From the NCBI GenBank assembly GCA_951394405.1, contig OX596342.1:2232001-2296000 (forward strand): 64,000 nt of DNA, written 5' to 3'. This stretch comes from Coprinellus micaceus. Lineage: Eukaryota; Basidiomycota; Agaricomycetes; Agaricales; Psathyrellaceae. The notes beneath the pieces are model-generated. The model saw only the letters and a list, made by a program, of their open reading frames with translations, searched no databases and was not told the origin of the DNA. The position numbers and the translations under genes are program-made. The number at the start of each line of letters is the position of its first letter. Within the stretch, counting starts at the first letter, position 1. This document shows, one piece after another, positions 32,297 through 46,203 of this stretch.

Positions 32297-34775
32297 ATGC
32301 CGAGTCTTATACGTTTACTGACGTTCACCGCGTTGGCGGTAGCCGTAGGTGGTGAGTGCCCCGTATGTAATCTTTACATACGGATACTGACGGCGTGTTC
32401 GCCTGCAGCTGGACCTTCGGCAAACATTGTACCGCCTGCGTACCGAGGTGTACCCAACTCGGTCGGTAATACCCTCGACCTGGAGGGTACCACGACTGAC
32501 TTTGACGCTATCGTCTCCACCATCGAGGAGGAGGGTGGCCCAGCACCCATTCGGCGAAGCAATCGACGAGCGCCAAGGGAGCTCGTCGACCCCGACACTC
32601 CAGGTGGTCTGTTGCCAGATGAAGTTGGTTTAAACCAGGGGGCCTGGGTAGGTTTAAACCAGCCAGTTTTAAACGGGTTTAAACCGGTGCTATTTAGAAT
32701 GATTACAGTAGTTTACTATGCTTATACAAAGTGCTACTAGGGTCTACTTGAACGGACACATGCTGCGAGAAAATGGGACTTGGATATTGCGGGTTCAAGT
32801 TCGGAGGCAGAGAAATTTAAATTCCGCTGGTTTAAACCGGATACCGAACCCCTATCCGGCGTCTAAGAACGTCGATGTCATCACCCGTAATGGGCGACGA
32901 TGTCGAAAATCTCTAAGTCCCATCCCACTACCGTCCCAGAGGTAGTGGAGAGGGAAAAGAGAAGTGGGGGGCTCGCTCTATTCGCCCTGGATTATATACA
33001 CCTAGCCCTTTGGCCCTATTTGGTCGCACCAAACGATCAACGCGTGACCGGCGCGACTGTGGTGTTTGGCACGGCATCATCTCTTGAACCGCAACTACCA
33101 CCTCCACCTTGGCTAATTCGCCTCGTACCGTGCGACCCTCCCTCTCCTTATCGCGACCTCCTCCAGCCCAACCTACTTCGACCTCCAACACATCGGCCAC
33201 GGCGCAAACGCCCCTCAATCTCGGCGCCGACATTGGCCACGCCCGCAGCGCCGAGGCCATCTCCGAAGGGTCGGCTTTGAACGAACGCGGCAATACGCGT
33301 TTTAGAGAGGGGCGAGCGGTGACGCGGCAGGCGGAGGTCTGCGCTGGGGGCTCCTGGTCGGTGGGAGCAGGAAGGTGGGGGTGGTTGGATAGTAAGTCGC
33401 CTCTTCTCCGTTTCTCGTCCAGTTCCCCCACCCCACCCCACCCCTCCCACTCGCACCACCCATCCCATCGCTCTCGAACCGCGTCCCTTGACCCTCTCCC
33501 CGCCCTCGACTATCGCTTTCCTGTGGGTGATGGCTGGGGCACCGCTTGCACGCGAGGCGGTATTTGGAAGCACGTTCGAGCACAACCCACTGCTCGAACG
33601 CGCTTCCGACCGCATCCTGCTCGTCCGGTGCGAGTATTGTCCCCATTTCAGTCAGTAGCACGATTGCTGATTATGATTGTAGTAGGTATTCATTGAATTG
33701 ATATAATTTTTCAAACGATGCGTGGCGGCGCGTTCCGATAAGCGCCCGTTCCCCGGCCCCCATCGTACCGCTGGCGCCTACGTCAGGCGCCCCACGTGCG
33801 ACCCGTTTAAACCAGTTTAAACTGGGCTGGTTTAAACCTACCCAGGCCCCCTGGTTTAAACCAGCTTCATCTTTTTTTATAGGTGGTTATGAACTCGTCT
33901 TTGGGCCAATTAATGGCGCAAGCAACGCGCCAGGCGTTAGTTAATTTCACCTCGCATTGGATCTGATGATTAATTACGTTCAATTTAGTACATGGGCTCT
34001 GCCTTCCTCGAAGACTACGATGTCGACGCGTGCGCGCGTGAGTGCAATCGTCGAGGCGCAGATGGTAATGGCGGTGCTTGCCAATTCTTCAACATCTGGA
34101 GAGCCGTCGTCAACGACGTCCCGACCACCTACACATGCAGCATGGTGCGTTTTGCTTCTCCTTCTGTCGCTCCATCCTCGACTTACCTCCCGGCCTATGC
34201 AGTACTTCGTCGTTACGGATGCTTCGACGGCCACCAACACCGGCCAAGGTGACCTGCAGGTGACCTTCTCAAGGGGATACAAACGGCAGAACCTCATCGT
34301 CGATGGAGGCTTCGAATCCTACGACGAGTGCGACGACTTCTGCTTCACCGAAGCCTCAGCGAACTGGGTTGGCACCAGCCCCGCCGGTGGTTACCTCGAC
34401 GCGTCCGTCTTCTACTTCACCACCTACGCACGCTCGGGGAACGCCACCGCTCTGCTGGGCTCGGCGACCTTCGCCGACGACAAGTCCGGCACGCTTCAGG
34501 TTGCCAAGCCACTTGACACCGAGGTGGGGAAGAAGTACCAGGTCGCGTTCTTCCAGAACAGCGCCTTTAGCGGGCCGACGTTCCAGGCGAAGAGCATCGT
34601 AGAGGTCCTTTGGAATGGGAAGGTTGTTGAGACCATTAAACCTGGCTTCACGGAGTGGAAGTTCCATTCGGTGGACGTGGAGGCGGTGGGGAGCGATGTC
34701 CTGGCGTTCAGGGGAGGCGCGGCCCCTGCCTGGACCTTCCTGGATGATATTTCGGTTTGGCCGATGTTCCAATGA
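32297..34775 (+). CDS. fruit-body-specific-protein-like secreted protein, interrupted by a TIR element
   Basis: Exons 32297-32351, 32409 to about 32616, 33883-33935, 33989-34144 and 34203-34775. It has a signal peptide (MPSLIRLLTFTALAVAVGA), then RRAPRELVDPDTPGGLLP, then after the insertion GGYELVFGPINGASNAPG. The rest is cysteine-containing (DVDACARECNRRGADGNGG, CQFFNIWRAVVN) and ends with a jelly-roll-like segment (AGGAAPAWTFLDDISVWPM type). This matches my memory of the agaricomycete fruit-body-specific protein A family, function unknown. The insertion falls exactly where the coding sequence changes exon. TTTTTATAG precedes GTGGTTATGAA, so the element may be removed as intron. Otherwise the gene is dead after about 110 codons. 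Family name is by recollection. Confidence 0.7.
32617..33872. mobile_element. 1.26-kb TIR element rich in GGTTTAAACC palindromes
   Basis: Inverted termini of about 60 bp: the left starts AGATGAAGTTGGTTTAAACC and the right, reversed, AGATGAAGCTGGTTTAAACC. Both continue AGGGGGCCTGGGTAGG and a second GGTTTAAACC. The palindrome GGTTTAAACC occurs at 32627, 32651, 32676, 32829, 33829 and 33853, with imperfect copies at 33804 and 33814. I find no convincing target duplication. The interior carries exon-like sequence (next entry) and no transposase. It lies inside the fruit-body-protein gene. Confidence 0.75.
33109..33658 (+). pseudogene. gene fragment carried inside the TIR element
   Basis: Two coding-like blocks lie in host-gene orientation. 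The first contains EAISEGSALNERGNTRFREG, which resembles the start of a tetratricopeptide repeat (A-LxxxGNxxFxxG). It runs to about 33391, where a GTAAGT donor follows. The second reads FLWVMAGAPLAREAVFGSTF and EHNPLLERASDRILLVRCEY, then a stop at 33658. A C-rich tract that could be an intron separates them. A start at 33109 is not an ATG in good context. This looks like a captured host-gene piece or a cargo gene. The source is not identified. Confidence 0.4.
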
Positions 34776-35188
34776 GCTACTATACCCTGCGGACTGTGCT
34801 CTTGATTATACCATGTGGGATCTCTGGCTCGCGCATCTCGACTACCTCCTATAATACCACTCCTGATTACTCCTGAGGGTCGCCGTCGCTTGGTCAGGTT
34901 GCCCAGTCTACAATAACGAGTGCAACCGGTGAGTGTCTCTGCATCTAGGTATTCCTCCAAAGCTTCGTCTCCCCGGATACACGGCGCGCAGATCGACGTC
35001 GTGAAGGAAAGAAGTTCGCCTGACCAACGCAGATTGGGGTATGTCGCGAAACATAGGGGCGTGTGGCTGTGACTTCGGTTTTCAATCATGAATGTCGTGC
35101 AACATGCCAACCTCCCTTCAAGTATCCTCTCACCGTTCCCAGTTTTCTCCTCCATGACCTTCTTCGCTCCTGACGGCGACCTGCACAG
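34776..35188. other. intergenic region upstream of the Rab-like gene
   Basis: No gene seen. Minus-strand ORF 34496-35386 is a shadow that overlaps exons of both neighbours. Confidence 0.5.
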
Positions 35189-36457
35189 ATGCCTACAATT
35201 AAAATCGTAGTCATAGGTCCCTCGGGAGTCGGCAAGACGAGTCTCCGAGGCCAGGTGAGTTCCGCCCCTCATTCCGTCGCGATCGAGGACTAACTTGGGA
35301 ATGAAATGCAGTACATTTCTGGTCGCTTTTCGAATGGGTACAGGGCTACCATTGGCGCTGACTTTATAACGAAGACTCTGCCTCATCCGACGGATCCGGG
35401 GGATAATGTGGTACTGCAGATTTGGGTGAGTCTTAGTCCCTGATCTAGTCGACCTAATCTAACCGAAGACTAGGACACTGCGGGTCAGGAACGGTTCTCG
35501 AGCCTCTCCGGTGCATTCTTCCGTGGGGCAGACGCCGTTCTCCTGCTATTCGACGTAACCTCCCCCGACAGCCTCGTCGCGTTGAAGAAATGGTGGGAGG
35601 AGTTCAAGGAGAAGGCGCCTTTGGACGACGAGGATATGGAGGACTACTGCTGCGTCGTCGTCGGGAACAAAATCGACTTGCGAGCCGAAAGTGAGGGGTG
35701 CGTCGCTGAGTCCGAGGCACTGGCCTTTCTGGACGAACTGGTACCCCCTTCCTCTCCGCGTACTATACCCATCGAAATCCAGCCGGCCCGAACATCGTCG
35801 ATACCCATGCCGTCGTCCTCTTCTCCGATACCCGTGCTCCAAAATGTCTCTCCGACAATGCCCCCTGCATCTGTGTCCTTCGTTCAACCCCCATCTCGCG
35901 GGCGCTCGCCTTCAAGTCGGTTCTATGGAACTGCAACATCAACACGAACGGCACTCTCGATCTACCACACGCCCTCCTCCTCCTTTTTCGACACTTTCCA
36001 CTCTGCACGGACGTCCCCCGAACCTGGGCCTTCGAGTCCTGCGCATTCAACGCGCTCACGGCGAACGGCAAAGCTCTCGACTGGGAGTGGGAGCAGTGGT
36101 ATCACTATCACACCCAGCGTGTACCACGGCCGTGAGCCCACGGCCGACACCACAATCACCATTCCAGATTCCCCCATCCTCCGTTTCCAGCGCTCAGCAC
36201 TCCCCATTGCCCCGGAACGCGGCCCAAAGCTTTTCTTCGCCTCTGCAAAAACCGGAGAGGGCGTCGCAGACCCCTTCGAGTACATTGCGGAGCGGGTGAT
36301 CAGGAAGTGGGCGTACGACGAGCAGATGGAGGCACGGTTGCTCCATTATCGGGAGGCGAGTGGGGACGAGACGATTCGCCTTGGGCTGAGGAATACATCG
36401 GGGAAGCAAAACGGGATGATGTTCGGGAGTCGGAAGGTTGCGAACTGTTGTTCATGA
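35189..36457 (+). CDS. Rab-family small GTPase with a long internal insert
   Basis: Exons 35189-35254, 35312-35425 and 35474-36457 give 387 residues, against about 210 for a usual Rab. G1 is GPSGVGKTS, the switch I region is YRATIGADFITK, G3 is DTAGQERFSSLSGAFFRGAD, G4 is VVGNKIDL and G5 is FFASAKTGEGV. About 130 Ser/Pro/Thr-rich residues separate G4 from G5, where normal Rabs have about 30. The RATIGADF and FSSLSGAFFRGAD strings are closest to Rab7-type proteins. The C-terminus ends ANCCS, giving a cysteine pair for geranylgeranylation. A role in late endosome or vacuole traffic is plausible by analogy. The insert may be disordered. Confidence 0.88.
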
Positions 36458-37041
36458 CATGACATTTGTGTTGGAGAACTTGTATACCCACCATCTTACA
36501 TTATATCGCATTTATACCTTTCTCCTTGCCCGTTCCCGCGGAGCGCTGGTCGTCGACCTTCCTCGACTCGTCTATGCGACCGCGCATCGGACAGATACCA
36601 CCCGGCCCCGGCTTCGGGTTCGGCAAGTCGAAATCAATTCGACATGCAACCCCACTTGGAGATTTCCGCAGGCGCTTTCTGAGAGATATTCGCTGTAATT
36701 AAAGGCTGCGGCGTCGACCTCGATATGTTTCTCTCGTGTGCTAAGAATAAACACGTGTCGACGTCCAACAGCACATAAGCGCCCAAAATAGTTGGGCGGT
36801 TTGGGTGGTGGCATAAATCATAGAGATTAAAGCCAAGCCAAGGCTCATCGCCGGAACATTCATGAGACCACACGGCAATTGATCTTTATGACCGTCTTAG
36901 GGACCCTGTCAAGGACCCAACCTCGTGCGAAGGTTCAAGTCAGCCGCTGGCAATGCATCGGAAAATTGGCGCCGGAGCTTTCATCTTCTTCCCCCTACCC
37001 ACTACCCGGCCAGGGTTCCCCATCCGACCTCGGGGCCCATT
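36458..37041. other. promoter region of the GH47 gene
   Basis: Contains ATAAGCGCCCAAAATAGTT at 36775, whose GCCCAAAATAGTTGGGC can fold as a hairpin. No gene. Confidence 0.45.
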
Positions 37042-39284
<2,243 letters not shown>

Positions 39285-40301
39285 TCCCCTAGGCGGAGGG
39301 CGGCCGTCGTAATTGGGAGCATCCGCTTTATGCTCGTGTGATGGCGCCCACTCCCAGTCCTCGCGGAGCTGTCGGCCACATATATAGAAGCCCTGTTTGC
39401 TGTGGGCCCTGCGTATCTGTCGGAACTAACAATCGTGGCGATTAGGTGCCCGATACAGCTATACCTTCCTTCCTTGACACCCTCATTTTTCTAACCATGA
39501 TACCGACTGTATTTATAGGGGATTTATATGGACATAGTGCTCACAATTCTGCTTCATTTACAGGCTTTCAATACACAAGTGATAGTTTTCACCCAATTCA
39601 GTCGGTACCCATCGCCTGGGTGTCTATCTACCTCTATCTACCGACACGTTTCCGCCACAGACACGGCGAGCTTCATCACCCGGCGAGCCTGGGTAACACT
39701 GGGTAACTTGGGTAACGCCTTCCATATAGCTTCGTGCCGCAGCCATTGAGAGCCGTTGTCACTTTGGCCAGAAACGAAGCGTGCTTATAGCTAACTTGCA
39801 ACACTGCCGTCCCTCACCGTCAGAAGTTCGGACCTACGGGGACTCTTATTCGACATTCGCTGTTCGTCGTTTGTCGTTCGCCGTTCGTGTCGTTCATGCT
39901 GGAGCCGACGGGCGGTGCTCGATCTGGGGTTTCAAAAGGTATGCGAGTTCGACGACCGGGACTTATATACCCTGGCAGGCTATAGCCTACCTCCCACAAC
40001 AAAAGCGCGGTCGAGACGACGATAAAAACATACCTCATTGTGACTTGGGAGATGGAAATACGGATTCACGTTGGCCAAGCCCGCGGTCCGTCGATGCTGT
40101 CCTTGGCGCGCACCACAAACGCAATTAAGACCAAAGAGCTCGGAGACTGCTTACAGCGCAGAAAGACGGATCTCTATGGGGGCGGCAAGAGAGACGAACG
40201 GTGTTCGCCGAACATGGTTCCCCACGGGTCGGATGTCCTCGTCCACTGATCGCCCTCGGCGCCTTTTTAAGTTACGCACCCGACGATTATTTGCCCTCTC
40301 C
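39285..40301. other. intergenic region with short repeats
   Basis: Holds three GGGTAAC units at 39691, 39701 and 39710 and a degenerate GTTCGTCG-type run at about 39857-39895. A TATA-like CTTATATACC is near 39961. No gene recognized. Confidence 0.45.
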
Positions 40302-40600
40302 ATGGAAGAGTCACCCGACCTCCTGTACATAGTCGAACAAGGGATCAACGAAGAAGGTCAACTTCGATTTCGAGTACAACAGAAAGTAAGTCCCCAGAAG
40401 ATGGAAGCCTTGTAGTATCTGTGTTCACCGCTTGAATTGGGCAGGAATTAAGAGTTGGAGGTCCCCCTTACATAGAGACCGCCAGTCAGCATGAAATGGG
40501 CGGGTCCGCCAATGGGAGAGATAACTCAGATAAGTATGGAGGGGCGCATGGCAATCCGCGGTCGGGTCAATCTCTGTATCTCTTGGTTAGCTCTTGGTAA
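40302..40600 (+). CDS. possible small two-exon gene, hypothetical
   Basis: The ATG at 40302 opens MEESPDLLYIVEQGINEEGQ and runs to a GTAAGT donor after 40385. An acceptor at 40444 (TTGGGCAG) continues in phase as ELRVGGPPYIETASQHEMGG to TAA at 40598-40600, giving 79 residues. A TTTTTAAG box is 35 bp upstream of the ATG. I do not recognize the product. The case rests only on clean splice signals and an uninterrupted frame. Confidence 0.25.
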
Positions 40601-41079
40601 GTACGGCGATTATGGGTGCAGGTAAATGTTTCCGGCTGCAATTGCGGACGGCGACGGGAATCACATTGCCAGGCCAAGATGGCTGTTATCTAACCGACTA
40701 AAGATAGTCGCGGTCACTCGCCCTCACTGTACTGCAGGCGTTCCTTCAAAAGTACTTGAAATCTTCACTGACCGTCTCATGGTTCCTGAATGGGCTCTTC
40801 ACAGTTTGATTGGCCCAGAACCTCATATGGCCTTTCTGCCACCGATTCCCCATTTACGGTAGCCCAGCTAGAGTTTTGGACATTCCCTTCTATCGGTGCT
40901 TCCCTCCGATTCCATATATAAAGCTGTGGGGCCCCGAGGAGAACGGTTTCCCTGCAATGCCTCACCGATACCAGGGCGCCACACACTCCTTACTCCCCTT
41001 CACTGCCTCTCATTGCATCCTTAGCCCACCCCTCTAGTGAGCGTACTACATCGTTGCTCCAGAGTACTTGGAAGGCGCC
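40601..41079. other. intergenic region upstream of the seven-helix gene
   Basis: CCATATATAAAGC at about 40912-40924 is a good TATA box, 160 bp before the next ATG. No gene. Confidence 0.5.
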
Positions 41080-42614
41080 ATGCCTGAGTTTGGGATTACC
41101 GAGGCGCAGATTGTCGGCCTGTTCATGGAGTCGGTGTTCTATGGTGCGTCTGATGTTGTGCTCTACGTTGACGGGCGCTTATCCACTTCTCTATGGCAGG
41201 CATCTACCTGATCACCTTCTTTTCGTGTATCAGCGTCCTGCTCATGAAGGAGGGTCACTTGAAGCCATGGTCCTCCATAAACAAGACGATGGTCGCTGCG
41301 GCGCTGCTCATGCTCATCTTTGGGTCACTTGATGTGGCCTTCGGCCTGCGACACAATTTGGATGCCTTCGTATACCAATTCGCGAAGGGTGTCCGACCGG
41401 AAGACGAGTTCGCCAGGATCTCGAAGTGGCTGAACGTCATGAAGTTCGCCAATTACAGCGCACAGACGTTTATTGGAGATGGCATTCTGGTGAGTGTAGC
41501 CCTTCCTATTCGTTCGACCCGTCCTCGCCCTGCTCTCGGCGGAGTGGAGTGGAAGGCATGCTGTGGCGCAAGCCCGGAAGATTGCAGCCCTATCGGCATG
41601 GCCTCCCGTCAATGGCTTCTCGCAAAGCATGCTGAATCCTCATGATTTTCTTAGCTATTTCGTTGTTACATCATTTACAATCGAAGATGGTGGGTCGTTG
41701 TCTTGCCGGTGCTCATGTGGCTGGCGACAGCAGGTACGCCTTACTCGGTTAACGCCATCTGCGCGAGCCTGATCATTCGGCGTTTACAGCGACATCGACC
41801 GTCACCTGCTATATCGAGGCGACTATCGGCAGTGGTAACCTCAACCAAACCCAATTCGAGCCTTTCATCACATCAACGCTCGTCCTGACTTTGACAACAA
41901 ACCTCATCACGACATGTCCGTACTACTCTGCGACATTTATTCTGGAGTCTAGACTCACCCCTCATCCTTTTCTAGCGCTCATTGTCTATCGCATCTACAG
42001 GATTCAGTCTCGAACGGCCAACCATACTACTTTCTCAAGCAATAGCTCACAGCCGTACTCGCGGCTGGTGCGTACTTTGATTGAATGTGGGGCTATGTAC
42101 ACCCTCTCGATAGTGATTCTCTTTGCTTGCTACTTGGCTGATAGTAACGCCATCCTTGGCGTTTCCAACTCGGTATGTCGTATCAACTGCTGTTGAAACT
42201 GCCCATCTTACTGATTGGACTATTATAGGTCGTGCAAATCATCGTATGTGACCGCACAATCCTTCGTGCGAGTGGAAATAACTAAATTTTTGACAGGGCA
42301 TCACGTTCAATTTATTGATCCTCAACATCGACCGCGGCACTGCGATCCATCCCGTCTCCACCACCTCCATCTCTGCCTACCCTTCCAGTCGCAATGTCGC
42401 TCTCCACGAACTCAGAATCAAGACCGTGACAACAACCATCTCTGACCCGCCCGACCAGTTCCAGCCATCCAAATCCCGCCGCAGTCGCGTCGTCAGTCGA
42501 AAAGCTCCTGACGAGGAGAGCCTTGACGACCTGACGGACGACAACGTCGAGAAGACGATTCATTTGTCGCCTTCAAGTGCGGAGACCCACCGGAAGGACC
42601 CCCATGCCCTATGA
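41080..42614 (+). CDS. multi-pass (probably seven-helix) membrane protein of a basidiomycete-expanded family
   Basis: Exons 41080-41143, 41200-41489, 41655-41733, 41790-41915, 41976-42172, 42229-42243 and 42297-42614 give 362 residues. Hydrophobic segments include IYLITFFSCISVLLM, MVAAALLMLIFGSLDVAFGL, WWVVVLPVLMWLATA, FITSTLVLTLTTNLITTSL, MYTLSIVILFACYLA and VVQIIGITFNLLILNI. The motif FRCYIIYNRRWWVV recurs in many agaricomycete proteins of unknown function. The C-terminal 90 residues are Ser/Thr-rich and cytosolic-looking. One exon is only 15 nt (VVQII). The first intron carries a copy of GGGCGCTTAT. A receptor role is possible but unproven. Confidence 0.8.
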
Positions 42615-43491
42615 GCTCTCAGCACTTTTGTAAGACATTCTGGGGCGCTCGGCGGATGCCATTAACCTATGCAACTGAAGTAGTGTATAATTGTATCTAT
42701 ATTCTTGTCGTTCGCTAGTAGACTCATAGACCGGTCTGCAATTCTAAAGCTTGGGATAATGTGCCTCTATATGTACCATTTGAAGCGCTCATTAAGCCTG
42801 TGACCAAGACCAGGGACCCACATACAACTCCCCAACGTTGATTGGCCCGGCGTTTCACTCACCTCCTGTGGGGGTCTTGTGAGAGGTATCCACTCAAGCC
42901 TCGGGGAGAATCGTCACCTTGGGTACGAGATGGCTCATTGATCTCTAACAATTGGGCACTCGGCTCACTGATTTCGAACCATTGGAAAGGTGCGATGGCG
43001 GCCAGGCCGAGCAGAGAGGGCTCCTGAGGAGGCGAGACTGGCAATGCTACTTCGGGTTGGGCGTATGTAGCCTCGCTGGCTGAGTACTAAGAGGAATAAA
43101 GCGGAGGGCCCACCTTTATTCCCGACTTCGTACGGCGATGAAGGATGTAAGGGTATCAGCCTACATGGGACGGGATCAAGCCATTGCAACCAATGCATGG
43201 GCAGCTCGAAATTACACATGGAGGCCTTGTACACTGGAGAAAAACCAGGATGTGCGTACCTGGGCACCCAAATATTATCCGAGGGGAAGGGCCCTCAGGT
43301 AGCCTACTTCTACCCCTGATGACTCGCAACCATGCAAAGGAGCCCCTATTCTCAATAGGCGCCCGTGATAAACCTTAACCCTAGCCCAGGTTGCATCATC
43401 CCACTCGCTTCAAAATGGAGTCATCACTCCTTTCAACTATGCCACCATCGTCGCTGTGCACTGGCCACGAAACTGACTGATATACCTCTCA
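42615..43491. other. intergenic region
   Basis: No gene recognized. A direct repeat of about 11 nt (GGCTCATTGATCT / GGCTCACTGATTT, near 42931 and 42962) flanks a short spacer. Confidence 0.4.
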
Positions 43492-45574
43492 ATGGAATGT
43501 AGAAATTGTGAGCTACGACAGAGACAGTTTTACTGTCGAACGTGTATCAAAACGCAGTGAGTTTCAACCAAACTGTCCTGCTTGATATACGATTTTGACA
43601 ATCAGTGTAGTCTTCGGGATTTTCAGTCTCAACATACACACTATTCGACCGACTTGACGACTGTGGTGTCTTCGGCATGTGCTGCCTTGACCAAAGTCGT
43701 CGAGCCTGCACGGGTCGCCCGAGCACGAACCGTAGAGGCGCGGGGTAGAATCGATGAAATCGGTGCCGGGCTGGGTGAAGTCAAGCGAGAATGCGAGAAG
43801 AGTGAGCTAAATTTACACATTTCTGGCCCTATGAAGCTTCAGCTGTAATTTAGGACGAGATAAAGTTCGTAAACTACGCGAAGACCTTGCACAACGAAGG
43901 AGAACACTCGGTGCAGCTCGAATGCTATTCAAAGCCGGTGTGACGAGCCCAACGTCCGCAGTACCTCCTACACCTATATCCGCACCGTTCCTCGCGACAC
44001 CTATTAATGACGCCCACCGTCTGCCTCACGATGGGCCCCCGCTTCTTCCCCCATCCCCAGCGCACCTAGCCCTGACCCAGACGCTCGCGCGGGCGCGGAG
44101 TGGTCTCGTGCAAGAGCTTGTCGACGTGTTCAACATCGTAGAGGTCGGAGGGCGGCCTCCAGTGGGCGGAAAAGCAGGGACAAAGGGAGAATGGACGATT
44201 GGTGGTCTGGTCCTGCCCGTTCCAGGCGATATCCGCAGATACCCTCCAGACCACATCAATGCTGTCCTCACGCTGACGATCCACTTCCTTTCACTGCTGT
44301 CGTTTTACCTGGGGATTAAGCTTCCATTTGAAGTTACGTGGACGGGGGGAAAGCTTGGCCTGGGGCAGCCGTGGATTAAGGCGATCCGAGGAGGAAGCGC
44401 TGGAGGGGGCGATGGTGGATGGAGCAGGTGAGTGTGTTAGCTATGCTGAGATTCTCGTTTCTAAATGACGCCACCCAGATGGCATAAGGGACACCCACTC
44501 CACCTTACTGGTCAGGTAAAGCCACCTGAGGGTGGCGAGAATGAGAAGGATGGTCGGCCGGCATCTTCCTCCCACTCAAACACCTCCGAGAGCGACGACG
44601 ACGATCCCATGGCAAGCAGCGTTGCAACACTGAAACCAGCTCGACCCACCCTTCCTCGAATCAAGACGTCTACCGCGCACGCACCTGTCCCAGCACGTGC
44701 TAGGACCATGTCCGCACGGCCAGGTCCAAGCCCCGTCCCTTCACCTAGCGCTCCGCGGAGATCCACAACCTACAGCCTCACGTCTGCCCTAGCAGGCGTT
44801 GGGGGTGTCGTGCGGAAAGGTGTGGGAGGTGTAGTTAGTGCTGGTGCTGGCGTTGTCGGGTACGGTACACCCAGTCGGCTGAGGACGATGAGCAACGCCT
44901 TAGACGAGTCGGCCTTTATCATCGGCTCACCTCCATCTTCAACTTCGCCTCCTCCCCCACCGAAAAAGCCATCTACAACCAGCTCTTCATCGAGAAAACC
45001 AGAGACGCCCGTGCATCTCTCTCCATCGACCGCCCCTCCATCATTCACAACCGGATACACAATGCTCATCTACAACGTCTGCTACCTCGCGCACACCCAG
45101 CGCGTCGTACCCGAGATTGGGTTGAGTCAAGCAGGAGAAGTCCTGAGCAACCTCTGGCGATGTTGCTGCAGCTCAGAGCTAGGGAGAGTGGGTCACGAGA
45201 GCGTCGGTTGGACGCAAACCTCTAATGCAGGCCCCGGGTGGAACTTACATTCACCCGTGAGTCCAGTCGAGCTAGAACACAACGGGGTGGGTTTGACGCT
45301 CGTACGTCTCCCTCCTCCAACTCCGCCAACGTTCTCGATGGACTTTGGGCAGCTGCTGCAGGCGGTGAGTGGGGCTGGTGGTGCGGGAGCAAGGGCAAAG
45401 ACCAAGGTCGCCCGAAGGAAGGTGTACAGCGAGAGTAGGGCGAGAGATAGTGTGGCTGAGTTGGATAGCGAAGAGGGTTGGGGGTATGATGAAGTTGCGA
45501 GGGATGAATCCGAGGACAGGGATGCTAGGGATAAGGATGACTGGGACTTGGTCGATGAGGAGGTCAGCTTGTGA
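43492..45574 (+). CDS. ATG14/UVRAG (VPS38)-family PI3-kinase complex subunit
   Basis: Exons 43492-43556, 43611-43801, 43854-44427 and 44479-45574 give 641 residues. The N-terminus MECRNCELRQRQFYCRTC has a CxxC...CxxC pair, as in ATG14/Barkor. A coiled coil follows (LTKVVEPARVARARTVEARG, DKVRKLREDLAQRRRTLGAA). The conserved domain has TIHFLSLLSFYLGIKLPFEV and TMLIYNVCYLAHTQRVV, with LSNLWRCCCSSELG. ATG14 directs Vps34 to autophagosome initiation and UVRAG/Vps38 directs it to endosomes. The cysteine motif favours ATG14. The 170 residues between conserved blocks are Ser/Pro-rich, and the C-terminus is acidic (DRDARDKDDWDLVDEEVSL). Confidence 0.82.
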
Positions 45575-46203
45575 TGTTCACTGGGATTTATTCATAGCAC
45601 ATTGACGCGAGGGTGGCTTCTTTCTACACCACGAAACACGAGTTGCGTACCCTAATGTCGCCGGGTTTTCTTATCTCTATTTGGAGTCCTCAATCTCCAC
45701 AACATCTGTCTCGTACTGTACCGGGGGCAGGTACTCAACTTGAAGACTCCCTCCAGGACGCGGGTTGAAGAGGCATACTCTCGGTACTGGCGCCCGAACG
45801 CTGAGAGAAACTTAAAGAAAATATTTCAAAATATCCTCGAGACATCCTTTTGTACCCGATTCCTTGGTCCCCTCCTCAGGGAGCCTCAGGTCTGAGGTCA
45901 CTGCCAGACACGATTGACGCCCAGAGTGGCGGGAACAATAACATATGTGGGAATAACCTTCCTTTCGCGTGCAATCCTCCTCGTCGCGGATTTTTTCGAC
46001 TTCACCTCACTTGACCAGAACCATACCCCTTCGCCTACTCTTCATGAAGTACTGACTTATATTGCTTTGAAGTCATCACCTTCCACTGGACCCGTTCTCC
46101 TAACAATCGTAGGAAAGTGAAGGGTATATCGGTACGTAGCGTTTGCTGCACATTTCAAGTCTGGGCTCATCTTTCAAAACCTACCAGCCCATTATAAAAT
46201 CCG
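45575..46203. other. intergenic region upstream of UTP7
   Basis: A TATA-like TTATAAAATCC lies directly before the UTP7 ATG (about 46191). No gene seen. Confidence 0.45.
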
